Notes under the pieces: generated by a model
Databases searched by the model: none
The model's input: the letters and a program-made list of their open reading frames with translations, nothing else
What the model was told of the DNA's origin: nothing
Shown: positions 28,079 to 36,421 of the stretch, piece after piece
How the letters are laid out: every line of letters begins with the position of its first letter
How positions within the stretch are numbered: position 1 is the stretch's first letter
Made by a program: the position numbers and the translations under genes
NCBI RefSeq assembly: GCF_039655775.1
Contig: NZ_JBBYXJ010000002.1
Span: 248,001 to 312,000 of the forward strand
Direction of reading: 5' to 3'
From: Iodidimonas sp. SYSU 1G8
GTDB taxonomy: Bacteria; Pseudomonadota; Alphaproteobacteria; SMXS01
Length of the DNA stretch: 64,000 nucleotides

Positions 28079-28470
28079 CAGGACGGCACGCACACAATGT
28101 CGGTCATACTGAAATCGGTACCCTTGAACAGCAGCGGCTCACCGGTGCATTTGGCCAGCGCGTAGGAGAAACAGTCGCCGAAATTCAGGGCGGCCGGATG
28201 CCGGCCCTTGCCGAAGCGCCGCCATCCAAACCGGGCGGCCTCGGCCTGCAGGGCGTCGAAGGCGACGACGTCCAGGCGGGCGCGAAGGACGAAGCGGTCG
28301 AGTTCGGCCTGGCCGCTTGCCCCTTTCCGGCTTTCGATGACGAGCGCGGCTTCGAGAAGCGAGGCGGCGGATATCAGGCGGATCGCTGAAGCGGCGATGC
28401 TTGCGTTGTAGGCGGCGCGCTCCGGTTCATTCAGCAGGATCGCGACCAGTGCCGATGTATCGACGACCAT
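28078..28470 (-). CDS. vapC: VapC-family PIN-domain ribonuclease toxin
   Basis: A 130-residue PIN-domain protein. The acidic residues expected to bind Mg are visible: Asp4 in [11 protein letters not shown], a Glu in the second helix (LLEAALVIE), Asp in [11 protein letters not shown], and Asp in KGTDF. Such toxins cleave RNA, often tRNA or rRNA, and are neutralised by a partner VapB. The start overlaps the antitoxin stop (ATGA), the standard toxin-antitoxin arrangement. It is followed directly by truA. Confidence 0.92.
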   Translation of the reverse strand: MVVDTSALVAILLNEPERAAYNASIAASAIRLISAASLLEAALVIESRKGASGQAELDRFVLRARLDVVAFDALQAEAARFGWRRFGKGRHPAALNFGDCFSYALAKCTGEPLLFKGTDFSMTDIVCVPS

Positions 28471-28754
28471 CAGACGGGGAGGCCGTTTTCGTCATAGAGC
28501 CAGGAATGGTCACTACCCGGTCTGTCCGCCGTTGTTGGCGGCGCATCCAGCACGTCGGGCAACGCGGCGCACCGCTGCGCAATCTCGTTCAATTCATCGA
28601 GCAGTACACCATGCCTTGCCTCTCGTGCCCTTCGCGCGACGTCGAGTTCCCGCTTGAGCGCAGCGCGCACGGCATCGGTCAGGGTGCCGCCGCGTAGAGC
28701 GGCAAGCTCCTGCGCCATGTGATGAATTTCATCGTCCTTGATATTGAGCGCCAT
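28470..28754 (-). CDS. vapB: VapB-family antitoxin
   Basis: A 94-residue protein of the Rv0623/PSK-type antitoxin group. The N-terminal part (ALNIKDDEIHHMAQELAALRGGTLTDAVRAAL) is the expected ribbon-helix-helix-like DNA-binding region, followed by a charged C-terminal segment that would wrap the toxin. It presumably represses its own promoter in the short gap after fmt. Its stop codon overlaps vapC. The pair sits inside an otherwise conserved def-fmt-truA neighbourhood. Confidence 0.88.
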   Translation of the reverse strand: MALNIKDDEIHHMAQELAALRGGTLTDAVRAALKRELDVARRAREARHGVLLDELNEIAQRCAALPDVLDAPPTTADRPGSDHSWLYDENGLPV

Positions 28755-28808
28755 GATCCGCGTCCTTAATTTCCACCACCATAGCAGGAATGGTGGAAAC
28801 GTCCAGAA

Positions 28809-29732
28809 TCACCCCAGAATCTCGCCCGTGCCGAGCGGAAAGCCGCGCAGCAGGGTGGCGGCGTCCATGGCGCCCTTGCCCGCGCGCTGCAGTTCGGTCA
28901 GTTGCACCGCGCCGGTGCCGCAGGCGATGGTCAGACAATCGTCCAGCACCGCTCCCGCTGCGCCGCCGCCTTCCACGAGGCGGCTGCGCAGCACCTTGAT
29001 GCGCTCACCCCGTGCCTCGAACCAGGCGCCGGGAAACGGACTCAGGCCCCGGATCACGCGGTCGACCTCGGCGGCAGGGCGCGACCAGTCGATGCGCGCC
29101 TCGGCCTTGTCGATCTTCCTGGCGTAGGTGACGCCCTCGTCCGGCTGTGGCACGGGCACCGCGCCCGCCTGTACGTCGCCGATGGCCTCGAACAGCGGCG
29201 CGCTGCCCAGCGCGGCCAGCGCATCGTGCAGCTCGCCCGTTGTCGTCTCCGGTCCGATAGGGATCTCGCGGCGGCGATAGACCGGGCCCGTGTCCAGTCC
29301 CTCTTCCATGCGCATGATGCACACGCCCGTCATCTCATCGCCGGCCATGATCGCCCGGTGGATCGGCGCGGCGCCGCGCCAGCGCGGCAACAATGAGGCA
29401 TGCACGTTGAGGCATCCCAGCCGGGCCGCATCAAGGATGGCCTTGGGCAGGATCAGCCCATAAGCGGCGACCACCGCCAGATCCAGGTCCAGCGCCGCGA
29501 ACGCCGCCTGATCGGTCGTGTCTCTCAGCCGGATGGGCGTGAAGACCGGAATGCCGAGGCTATCGGCCAGCCCGTGCACGGGCGAAGGCTGCGGCTTCTT
29601 GCCGCGACCCGCCTCACGCGGCGGCTGACTGTAGACGGCGACGATCTCGTGCCCCTGCGCCGTGGCCCAGGCGGCCAGATCGGACAGCAGGCGCGCCGCG
29701 AAATCCGGCGTGCCCATGAAGGCGATGCGCAT
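28809..29732 (-). CDS. fmt: Methionyl-tRNA formyltransferase
   Basis: A 307-residue enzyme that formylates initiator Met-tRNA using 10-formyl-THF. The N-terminal Rossmann domain contains [11 protein letters not shown] and the catalytic region [20 protein letters not shown] with the conserved Asn and His. Asp lies in [12 protein letters not shown]. The C-terminal beta-barrel domain for tRNA binding is present. It lies 8 bases after def, the usual def-fmt operon. Confidence 0.97.
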   Translation of the reverse strand: MRIAFMGTPDFAARLLSDLAAWATAQGHEIVAVYSQPPREAGRGKKPQPSPVHGLADSLGIPVFTPIRLRDTTDQAAFAALDLDLAVVAAYGLILPKAILDAARLGCLNVHASLLPRWRGAAPIHRAIMAGDEMTGVCIMRMEEGLDTGPVYRRREIPIGPETTTGELHDALAALGSAPLFEAIGDVQAGAVPVPQPDEGVTYARKIDKAEARIDWSRPAAEVDRVIRGLSPFPGAWFEARGERIKVLRSRLVEGGGAAGAVLDDCLTIACGTGAVQLTELQRAGKGAMDAATLLRGFPLGTGEILG

Positions 29733-29740
29733 GGGAATGG

Positions 29741-30253
29741 TTACTCGGCCGCCTTGCGGGCCTTGGTCAGCTTGCGCACGATCATGTCGCGCTTCATGCG
29801 CGACAAATGGTCGATGAACAGCACGCCGTTCAGATGGTCCATCTCGTGCTGAATGCAGGTGGCCAGCAGGCCGGTGGCATGGACTTCCTGCGGCGCGCCC
29901 TGATAGTCCAGGAACTTCACGCGCACCTCGGCGGGGCGATCCACGTCGCCGAACTGTTCCGGCACGGACAGGCAGCCTTCCTGATAGGAGCTCAGCTCTT
30001 CCGATTCCCAGACGATCTCCGGATTGACGAAATAGCGCGGCGCCGGCTCCTGGTCCTCGACGGCGATGTCCATCACCAGCACGCGCTTGGGCACGCCGAC
30101 CTGAATGGCGGCCAAGCCGATACCCGGCGCGTCGTACATGGTCTCCAGCATGTCATCCATCAGCGCGCGCAGATCGTCGTCCACGGTCTCGACGGGTTTC
30201 GAGACCTGCTTCAGGATCGGATCGGGGACGGTGACGATCTTGCGGATGGCCAT
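29741..30253 (-). CDS. def: Peptide deformylase
   Basis: A 170-residue metal hydrolase that removes the formyl group from nascent polypeptides. All three motifs are present: [18 protein letters not shown] with the metal-binding Cys, and QHEMDHLNG with two metal-binding His and the catalytic Glu. Length matches type I bacterial deformylase. First gene of the def-fmt pair, with a leader of about 60 bases after recR. Confidence 0.98.
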   Translation of the reverse strand: MAIRKIVTVPDPILKQVSKPVETVDDDLRALMDDMLETMYDAPGIGLAAIQVGVPKRVLVMDIAVEDQEPAPRYFVNPEIVWESEELSSYQEGCLSVPEQFGDVDRPAEVRVKFLDYQGAPQEVHATGLLATCIQHEMDHLNGVLFIDHLSRMKRDMIVRKLTKARKAAE

Positions 30254-30320
30254 GGCTGCTCGCTCTCAACTGTTTCCGGTAGTTAGTACGGGCCGCCGGA
30301 AGCGTCAAGTCGGTGGCTCG

Positions 30321-30923
30321 CTAGAACGGCCGCCGCGCCCGCATCGCCGTGGTCAGGGTGCCGTCGTCCAGATAGTCCAGCTCGCCGCCAACGGGCACGC
30401 CGTGGGCCAGCCGGGTGATGGTGACGCCGCACTCCTGCAGGCGGTCGGTGATGTAATGGGCCGTGGTCTGGCCGTCGACCGTGGCGTTGGTGGCCAGGAT
30501 GATCTCGGTCACTTCCGGCGCGCGGGCGCGATCGACCAGGCCGGCGATGTTGAGATCGTCGGGCCCGATTCCGTCCAGCGCCGACAGCACGCCGCCCAGA
30601 ATGTGATAGCGCCCCTTATAGGCGGCCCGCTCCAGCGCCCACAGATCCGCTACTTCCTCGACCACGCACAGGATCGAGGCGTCGCGCCGCGGATCGGTAC
30701 AGATGTGGCAGGGATCTTCCGTATCCAGATTGCCGCAGATGCCGCACGGCTTGATCCGCGCGGCCGCTTCGGTCAGCGCCCGGGCCAGCGGCTCCATGGC
30801 CGAAGATCCCTTTTTCAGCAGATGCAGGGTGGCCCGCCGGGCCGAACGCGGGCCAAGGCCCGGCAGCTTCGCCAGAAGCTGGATCAGCCCGTCGATCTCG
30901 GGGCTGATGACGGGCGCGGCCAT
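30321..30923 (-). CDS. recR: Recombination mediator protein RecR
   Basis: A 200-residue RecR that works with RecF and RecO to load RecA at gaps. It has an N-terminal helix-hairpin-helix ([20 protein letters not shown]), the four-Cys zinc motif in [16 protein letters not shown], and a TOPRIM domain with [11 protein letters not shown] and the [15 protein letters not shown] end. It follows ybaB and dnaX on the same strand, the usual dnaX-ybaB-recR order, with 87 bases between ybaB and recR. Confidence 0.97.
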   Translation of the reverse strand: MAAPVISPEIDGLIQLLAKLPGLGPRSARRATLHLLKKGSSAMEPLARALTEAAARIKPCGICGNLDTEDPCHICTDPRRDASILCVVEEVADLWALERAAYKGRYHILGGVLSALDGIGPDDLNIAGLVDRARAPEVTEIILATNATVDGQTTAHYITDRLQECGVTITRLAHGVPVGGELDYLDDGTLTTAMRARRPF

Positions 30924-31010
30924 CAGCGCGCTTTCAGGCAGGGCGATATCGCCTTGCCGGCCGAAAGCCGCGACAGCGAGCGCAAAAGCGGCGCCTTCAT
31001 GAAGCGGCCG

Positions 31011-31334
31011 CTAGAACGGCAGGCTCATGCCCGGCGGCAATTCCAGGCCGCCGGTGACCTTCTTCATCTCCTCGGCCGCATGGGCCTCGACCTGGCCTTT
31101 GGCATCCTTGTGGGCGGCGACGATCAGGTCTTCCAGGATTTCCACATCATCGGCGTTGGCGATGGACGGGTCGATCTTTATGCGCTTCAGCTCGCCCTTG
31201 CCCGACAGCACCACATTGACCATGCCGCCGCCGGCCGTGCCGCTGATTTCCGCTGAATCGAGCGCGGCCTGCATGTCGGCCATCTTCTGCTGCATCTGCT
31301 GGGCCTGCTTCAGCATGCCGGCGAGGTTCTTCAT
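31011..31334 (-). CDS. YbaB/EbfC-family nucleoid-associated protein
   Basis: A 107-residue small DNA-binding protein of the YbaB/EbfC family, which forms tweezer-like dimers on DNA. The N-terminal [20 protein letters not shown] helix and the central [17 protein letters not shown] strand region are typical. The start ATG overlaps the dnaX stop (ATGA), so it is coupled to dnaX. A much longer in-frame extension runs back through dnaX but is an antisense-style artefact of high GC. Confidence 0.95.
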   Translation of the reverse strand: MKNLAGMLKQAQQMQQKMADMQAALDSAEISGTAGGGMVNVVLSGKGELKRIKIDPSIANADDVEILEDLIVAAHKDAKGQVEAHAAEEMKKVTGGLELPPGMSLPF

Positions 31335-33100
31335 AGGTCCAGTTCTCCTGTGTCGTCCATGTCCGGATCGATGATCGCGTCCTCGTCGAGGGCGGGCGCC
31401 TCGGCCACGGTGCTTTCGATGATCGAGGTGACCTGCGCCCCCGGAAACGCGCGCAATGCGGCGCGCACCAGCGGGTGTTCGATCACCTCGTTGTGGATGC
31501 GGGCGTCGCTCGCCTGCTTCTGTTCGGTCAGGGTCGCCTCGCCCTGCTCGCGCGAAACGGTGACGATCCAGCGCGTGCCGGTCCACTCGCTCAGCCGTTG
31601 GCTCAGCTTGCCGATCAGGTCGGCCGGGGCGCGCGGACCAGGGCGCAACTCGATCCGGCCGGGCTGGAAGCGGACCAGGTGCACATTGTCGGTCAGGTGC
31701 GCCTCGAGCATGCCTTCCCGGTGCTCGATGGCCAGCGCGACCACGTCCTGGAAGCTGCGCGGCTGCGGCAGGCCGCTCGCCTGAATCTCGGGCTGCGCCA
31801 TCGGGGCGGGCTCGGCGCGGCCGCCACCGCCGTTGCCGCGGGCCATGGACGCGCCGCCATTGCCGCCCGAGGGAGGCGCCGGTGCCGGTGACGCCGCGCC
31901 GCCGGGCGCGGCGTTCTGCAGGCGTTTTACCAGATCGGCCGGACTGGGCAGATCGGCGGCATAGGCCAGCCGGATCAGGGTCATCTCGGCGGCGCCGATG
32001 GGCGTCGGCGCCGAGCGGGTTTCCTCCAGCCCCTTCAGCAGCATCTGCCACGCGCGGGTCAGCGCCGGCATGGCCAGGCGACCGACGATGCGCTCGCCGA
32101 ACCGGCGCTCGGCCTCGGGCAGCGCGTCGCCCGATTCGACGTCCGGCGCGGCCTTCAGCTGGGTCAGCCAGTGGGTGACGCCCAGCAGATCCTCGATGAT
32201 CGCGGCCGGGTCGGCGCCCGAATTATATTGGTCGCGCACATTGGCCAGTGCGGTCTTGATGTCGCCCGCCATCACGGCCTCGAACAGGTCCAGCACGCGG
32301 GCCCGGTCGGCCAGGCCCAGCATGTCGCGCACCTGCGCGGCATCCACCGCGCCGCCGCCATGGGCGATCGCCTGGTCCAGCAGCGACAGGCCGTCGCGCA
32401 CGGAACCGTCGGCTGCCCGCGCGATCATGGCCAGCGCGTCGTCGTCGATGGCGACGCTTTCCTTTGTCGCAAGATTGGCGAAGTGCTGCTTCAGGCTGGC
32501 CGTCTCGACCCGGCGCAGGTCGAATCGCTGGCAGCGCGACAGCACGGTGATCGGCACCTTGCGGATTTCCGTGGTGGCGAAGATGAATTTCACATGCGGC
32601 GGCGGCTCTTCCAGCGTCTTGAGCAGCGCGTTGAACGCGTTGCGCGACAGCATGTGCACTTCGTCGATGATGTAGATCTTGAACCGGGCGTCGCCGGGGG
32701 CATATCGCACGCCGTCGATGATCTCGCGCACATCGTCCACGCCGGTGCGGCTGGCGGCGTCCATCTCGATGACGTCCACATGGCGCGATTCGGCGATGGC
32801 GGTGCAGTGGCGGCAGACGCCGCAGGGCTCGGTGGTGGGTGGGCCGTTGCCGTCCGCGCCGACGCAGTTCAGCGCCCGGGCGATCAGGCGCGCCGTAGTG
32901 GTCTTGCCCACGCCGCGCACGCCGGTCAGCACGAAGGCGTGCGCCAGGCGGCCGCTGTCGATGGCGTTCTTGAGGGTGCGGACCATCGGCGCCTGGCCGA
33001 TCAGTTCCGCGAAGGTTCCTGGGCGGTACTTGCGGGCAAGCACCCGGTAAGGTCCGGTCTGGGTCGCCTGCTCAGGGGTCTGGGCTGTGCCGTCCGTCAT
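31331..33100 (-). CDS. dnaX: DNA polymerase III subunits gamma and tau
   Basis: A 589-residue clamp-loader ATPase. It has Walker [13 protein letters not shown] (about 60-71), the zinc module around CGVCRHC, Walker B IIDEVHML, and sensor-like [21 protein letters not shown] variable Gly/Pro-rich linker (about 400-440) leads to a C-terminal tau-like domain that would bind the polymerase. Whether a shorter gamma form is made cannot be judged; no obvious A-rich slippery site was noticed. It is followed by ybaB and preceded by the SRP RNA gene. Confidence 0.97.
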   Translation of the reverse strand: MTDGTAQTPEQATQTGPYRVLARKYRPGTFAELIGQAPMVRTLKNAIDSGRLAHAFVLTGVRGVGKTTTARLIARALNCVGADGNGPPTTEPCGVCRHCTAIAESRHVDVIEMDAASRTGVDDVREIIDGVRYAPGDARFKIYIIDEVHMLSRNAFNALLKTLEEPPPHVKFIFATTEIRKVPITVLSRCQRFDLRRVETASLKQHFANLATKESVAIDDDALAMIARAADGSVRDGLSLLDQAIAHGGGAVDAAQVRDMLGLADRARVLDLFEAVMAGDIKTALANVRDQYNSGADPAAIIEDLLGVTHWLTQLKAAPDVESGDALPEAERRFGERIVGRLAMPALTRAWQMLLKGLEETRSAPTPIGAAEMTLIRLAYAADLPSPADLVKRLQNAAPGGAASPAPAPPSGGNGGASMARGNGGGGRAEPAPMAQPEIQASGLPQPRSFQDVVALAIEHREGMLEAHLTDNVHLVRFQPGRIELRPGPRAPADLIGKLSQRLSEWTGTRWIVTVSREQGEATLTEQKQASDARIHNEVIEHPLVRAALRAFPGAQVTSIIESTVAEAPALDEDAIIDPDMDDTGELDL

Positions 33101-33154
33101 CCGTTCCGCGCCGGAGCGGCCTGCCGTGGGTCTGGCTGCGCCGCGGTGTGAGGT

Positions 33155-33250
33155 AGGAGGCTGGACGAATGACCCAAATCGGGCTCGTTACGGCTGCTTC
33201 CTCTCGGACCTGACCGGATTGGCGAGTGATTTGCCCACCGCCAACCTCCC
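33155..33250 (-). ncRNA. ffs: Signal recognition particle RNA (4.5S, small bacterial type)
   Basis: On the minus strand the sequence GTCAGGTCCGAGAGGAAGCA contains the universally conserved SRP apical domain, with a GAGA tetraloop in place of GGAA and the asymmetric internal loop AGGAAGCAGCC. The ends GGGAGGTTGG and CCAGCCTCCT form a 10-bp closing stem with two wobble pairs, giving about 96 nt. The RNA binds Ffh and targets membrane proteins. Its position just upstream of dnaX is common in alphaproteobacteria. Confidence 0.93.
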
Positions 33251-33256
33251 GCCCCC

Positions 33257-33285
33257 TATATCGGGCATTTGATCCCGCGTGGCAA
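33257..33285 (-). promoter_or_regulatory. Sigma-70 promoter of the SRP RNA gene
   Basis: On the minus strand a -35 TTGCCA (33285-33280) and a -10 GATATA (33262-33257) are spaced by 17 bases. The predicted start falls at about 33250, exactly the 5' end expected from the SRP RNA closing stem. Confidence 0.75.
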
Positions 33286-33340
33286 GGGCGGGCGCGATGG
33301 TTCGCGATGCATGCGGGATGGGCGGGTTTGCGCGGCCCGC

Positions 33341-33377
33341 AAAGCGAAAGGCCGCCCCGTCGCCGGTGCGGCCCTTC
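33341..33377 (-). terminator. Intrinsic terminator after the micro-ORF
   Basis: On the minus strand a stem GGCCGC/GCGGCC is extended by an inner CCG-GCGA-CGG hairpin with a GNRA tetraloop and followed by TTTCGCTTT. It begins about 25 bases after the 22-codon ORF and about 55 bases before the SRP promoter, so it separates the two transcripts. Confidence 0.75.
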
Positions 33378-33399
33378 CATTGTCAGCCGGTAAAGGCAA

Positions 33400-33468
33400 T
33401 CAGCGACCGAACTTCGGAGTGAAGGCCGGACCCTTTGGCGTGCCTTTCGGCGTGTGACAATGAGACAT
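33400..33468 (-). CDS. Micro-ORF (22 residues) with strong ribosome-binding site
   Basis: ATG at 33466-33468 is preceded by the near-perfect AAAGGAGGTGG (33473-33483), with 7 bases between AGGAGG and the ATG, the strongest Shine-Dalgarno I noticed in this window. The 22-residue product starts MSHCHTPKG, repeats TPKG once, and ends in basic residues. It has no signal peptide or membrane segment. A strong terminator follows. A possible promoter (TTGAAG, then TATGGA after 19 bases) lies upstream, overlapping the divergent nudC leader. I do not know a matching family. It could be a true small protein or a leader peptide; a 74-codon in-frame extension has no ribosome-binding site. Confidence 0.5.
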   Translation of the reverse strand: MSHCHTPKGTPKGPAFTPKFGR

Positions 33469-33665
33469 CGGACCACCTCCTTTCAATTTGTTGACGACAC
33501 CATCCATATTGCGCTCATCATCGGAAACTTCAAGTAATTGATGCGCTGCACCATCGCGGAGCGGATATGGTGGTTTTCGGGGAGCGCGGCCCCGGTTTTG
33601 CGGGAAATGAAGAGGTCGTTTCATTGCTGTTTCCCGCCGCCGCGTCTGCGGCTAATCTCCGCGCC

Positions 33666-34610
33666 ATGCTGAACCGTATTCCTGGCCTCGAACGGCCCAA
33701 TGTGTTCGCCGGCAGTCCGCTGGACCGGTGTGAGATTCTCCGCGGCGACGCGCGCAGGATCGACGAGATGATGCGCGCCAAGGACACGCGTTTCATTTGC
33801 CTGTGGAAGACAAGGCCGCTGATCAGGCCCGGCGAGACGCTGCGCATCCAGTGGGTGAACGGCCTGATGGCACTGCCGCTGATCGACGCCGGTGCCGACT
33901 GGGTCTTCCTGGGCACGGCCGACGGGCGCGCGCATTTCGCGGTCGATATCTCGTCCGAGACGGACCCCGAGAACAGTGGCGACTTCGCGGGCATGGGCAC
34001 CTTCCCCGATCTGCGCATGAGCGCGGCGAGTCTCGACCGGGTCGACGCGGCGATCATCGCCCAGGCCAAGCCGCTGATCGACTGGCATAGTCGGCGCAAG
34101 TACTGCTCGGTCTGCGGCGCGCTCACCGAGATGCGCCAGTCCGGCGCGTCACGTCACTGCACCAACGAGGCGTGCAAGGCGTCCCATTTCCCGCGCACCG
34201 ATCCTGTCGTCATCATGTTGGCGATCCATGGCGACCGCTGTCTGCTCGGCCGCCAGAAGATCTTTCCGCCGCACATGTATTCGGCGCTCGCCGGCTTTCT
34301 CGAGCCGGGGGAATCGCTCGAGGAAGCGGTGAGGCGAGAGATTCAGGAAGAATCCGGCGTGCCGGTGGGCGAGGTGCGGTACCATTCCAGCCAGCCCTGG
34401 CCGTTTCCCGCGTCGCTGATGATCGGCTGCCACGCCATCGCGCTCGACGACAGGATCGAACTCCCCGGTGACGAGCTGGAAGAAGCGGTATGGTTCGAGA
34501 AGGGTTTGATCCGCGAGGCCCTCGATGGCAAGCACCGCGACCGGGTCTGGATGCCGCCGCCCCACGCCATCGCCCACCAACTGATCCGCGCCTGGGCCTC
34601 GGTGGATTAG
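33666..34610 (+). CDS. nudC: NADH pyrophosphatase (Nudix)
   Basis: A 314-residue Nudix hydrolase that splits NAD(H), and in some bacteria removes NAD caps from RNA. It has the four-Cys zinc site (CSVCGAL, then CTNEACKA), the Nudix box GFLEPGESLEEAVRREIQEE, and the NudC-specific SQPWPFPAS motif. ATG 33666 was chosen because MLNRIPGLERPNVFAGSPLDR is family-like; the frame runs back to 33567. There is no ribosome-binding site, but TAATCT lies 7 bases before the ATG, so a leaderless mRNA is plausible. Confidence 0.93.
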   Translation: MLNRIPGLERPNVFAGSPLDRCEILRGDARRIDEMMRAKDTRFICLWKTRPLIRPGETLRIQWVNGLMALPLIDAGADWVFLGTADGRAHFAVDISSETDPENSGDFAGMGTFPDLRMSAASLDRVDAAIIAQAKPLIDWHSRRKYCSVCGALTEMRQSGASRHCTNEACKASHFPRTDPVVIMLAIHGDRCLLGRQKIFPPHMYSALAGFLEPGESLEEAVRREIQEESGVPVGEVRYHSSQPWPFPASLMIGCHAIALDDRIELPGDELEEAVWFEKGLIREALDGKHRDRVWMPPPHAIAHQLIRAWASVD

Positions 34611-34630
34611 CGCGTCTTCAGCGACCCGCT

Positions 34631-35497
34631 TTAATCCAGCGTGTCGCGGAAGGCGTTCTTGGGATACGAGCCCAGCACGGTGACCGTGGTGGAGAAGAAG
34701 CGCAGTTCCTCGAACGCCAGCTGTACCGCCCGGTCCTCCGGATGGCCTTCGATATCGGCATAGAACTGGGTGGCCTTGAAGCTACCCTCCAGCTGGTAGC
34801 TTTCCAGCTTGGTCATGTTCACGCCATTTGTGGCGAAGCCGCCCAGGCTCTTGTACAGCGCCGCCGGCACGTTGCGCACCTCGAACACGAAGCTGGTCAT
34901 GGTCGGCGTGCCGACCGGCGGCACCACGGGCTCCCGCGAGAGGATGACGAAGCGGGTGGTGTTATGGCCCGCGTCCTCGGCCTCCTCGACCAGGATGTCG
35001 AGGCCGTAGATCTCGGCGGCCAGCGACGAGGCCAGCGCGCCCATGTGCGGGTCGCCGCGCTCGGCGATCATCTTGGCCGCGCCCGCCGTATCGGCATTGG
35101 CCACCGGCTTCAGTCCCAGCCCGCGCAGCCGTTCGCGGCATTGACCCAGGGCCTGAACGTGGCTGTGCACCTCGGTGAGGCCGGCAAGGCTCGCGCCGCG
35201 CAGACCCAGCAGCTTGTGGTTCACCCGCTGGAAATGTTCGCCGACGATGTGCAGACCCGAATTCGGCAGCAGATGGTGGTTGTCGGCGACGCGGCCGGCC
35301 AGGGAATTCTCGATCGGGATCATGGCGAGCGCCGCGCGTCCATCGGTCACCGCCTGATAGGCGTCCTCGAAGGTGGGGCATGGCAGCGGGGTCATGTCGG
35401 GGCGGGCATTGCGGCACGACAGGTGCGAGTACGCGCCTGGCTCGCCCTGAAAGGCGATGGTCCGGTCAGGGCTCGCGCCGTTCAGCTCGTTTACCAT
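34631..35497 (-). CDS. pheA: Prephenate dehydratase
   Basis: A 288-residue monofunctional prephenate dehydratase making phenylpyruvate for phenylalanine synthesis. The catalytic domain has IAFQGEPGAYSH, the IPIENSLAGRV segment and the essential Thr-Arg-Phe in NTTRFVILS. A C-terminal ACT domain follows for Phe feedback; its usual ESRP motif reads ESYQ here, a variation I believe is common in alphaproteobacteria. No chorismate mutase domain is fused. ATG 35497 was chosen for GGCGGA at 8-base spacing. It is divergent from the cytochrome gene. Confidence 0.95.
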   Translation of the reverse strand: MVNELNGASPDRTIAFQGEPGAYSHLSCRNARPDMTPLPCPTFEDAYQAVTDGRAALAMIPIENSLAGRVADNHHLLPNSGLHIVGEHFQRVNHKLLGLRGASLAGLTEVHSHVQALGQCRERLRGLGLKPVANADTAGAAKMIAERGDPHMGALASSLAAEIYGLDILVEEAEDAGHNTTRFVILSREPVVPPVGTPTMTSFVFEVRNVPAALYKSLGGFATNGVNMTKLESYQLEGSFKATQFYADIEGHPEDRAVQLAFEELRFFSTTVTVLGSYPKNAFRDTLD

Positions 35498-35648
35498 CCG
35501 CATATTCCGCCGTGTTTTACAGCCGCTTAATCGGGCTGGCTGGTGGCCGGTTATACGGCTTGCAAACCTGAGGGGGAAGCGGCTAAATTCCGCGCAAATT
35601 TCGGACCTCGGGCCTGGAGCACGGCCTGGTGAGCAAGGGGCGGAAACA

Positions 35649-36311
35649 GTGAACAGTTTCGAACTAAACAAGATCGCGGGGGCGGTGCTGTTCGCAATGC
35701 TTATCGTCATGGGCATTCGCGAAGTGAACAACATCGTCAACCACGAGCCGGAAGTGGCCGTGAAGGGCTACAATGTCCCCGGCGTGGAAGCGACGGAAGA
35801 GGCGGGCGCCGCGGCGCCCAAGGTCGAGCCGCTGGCGGTCCTGCTGGCCAAGGGCAGCCCTGAAGAAGGCGCCAAGGTCTTCAAGAAGTGCATGGCCTGC
35901 CACACCATCGAGCAGGGAGGTCCCAATCGCGTGGGCCCGAACCTCTACAATACGATCGGCAGCCATTTCGCCCATATCGACGGGTTCAACTATTCCGACG
36001 CCATGAAGAACCATGGCGGCAACTGGACCTACGAGGACATGGATCACTGGCTGGCCAATCCGAAAACCTTCATTCCGGGTAACAAGATGGGCTTCGCCGG
36101 CCTGTCCGATGCTCAGGACCGCGCCAACGTGATCCTGTACATGCGTGCCAACACCGCCAATCCGCCGCCGCTGCCCGAGCCTCCGGCCGAAGCACCGGCC
36201 GAAGAGGCGCCCGCCGAAGGCGCGGCTCCGGCCGAGGGCGCCCCGGCCGATGCCGCGGCCCCCGAGGGCGAGGCTCCCGCGGCCCCGGCCGAACCGGCCC
36301 CCGCCGGCTGA
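35649..36311 (+). CDS. Membrane-anchored class I cytochrome c
   Basis: A 220-residue protein. An N-terminal uncleaved membrane anchor (IAGAVLFAMLIVMGI, about 9-23) leads to a periplasmic cytochrome c domain with heme motif CMACH (about 82-86) and Met ligand in NKMGFAGL. The C-terminal 45 residues are almost only Ala, Pro, Glu and Gly, a flexible tail. It likely carries electrons from the bc1 complex to an oxidase, as CycM-type cytochromes do. GTG 35649 is chosen because AAGGGGCGG precedes it. It is followed by a strong terminator. Confidence 0.9.
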   Translation: MNSFELNKIAGAVLFAMLIVMGIREVNNIVNHEPEVAVKGYNVPGVEATEEAGAAAPKVEPLAVLLAKGSPEEGAKVFKKCMACHTIEQGGPNRVGPNLYNTIGSHFAHIDGFNYSDAMKNHGGNWTYEDMDHWLANPKTFIPGNKMGFAGLSDAQDRANVILYMRANTANPPPLPEPPAEAPAEEAPAEGAAPAEGAPADAAAPEGEAPAAPAEPAPAG

Positions 36312-36332
36312 TCCACGGCAAGACACATCGGG

Positions 36333-36362
36333 AAAGGGGCTGCTTCGGCGGCCCCTTTTTTT
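36333..36362 (+). terminator. Intrinsic terminator after the cytochrome c gene
   Basis: An 8-bp stem AAAGGGGC/GCCCCTTT, continued inwards by TGC-TTCG-GCG with a stable UUCG tetraloop, runs into seven T residues. This is a textbook Rho-independent terminator. The next operon's promoter starts within its tail. Confidence 0.92.
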
Positions 36363-36388
36363 GCGTCCGCCGTTCCCGGTGTTATATC
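36361..36388 (+). promoter_or_regulatory. Promoter of the peptide-transport operon
   Basis: A -35 TTGCGT (36361-36366) and a -10 TATATC (36383-36388) have a 16-base spacer, directly abutting the preceding terminator. The start site would be near 36395, about 27 bases before the first binding-protein gene. Confidence 0.6.
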
Positions 36389-36421
36389 CTCCCCACCGGT
36401 TCGACAAACGAGGCATTCCCG

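Noticed and set aside
31335-32051. Extension of the ybaB frame upstream through dnaX
   Set aside because: The extra part is Arg/Gly/Pro-rich with no homology feel, lies inside dnaX in another frame, and the YbaB start with ATGA overlap is well supported.
33567-33665. Upstream start of nudC at 33567
   Set aside because: The extra 33 residues are not family-like and overlap the likely promoter of nudC and of the divergent micro-gene.
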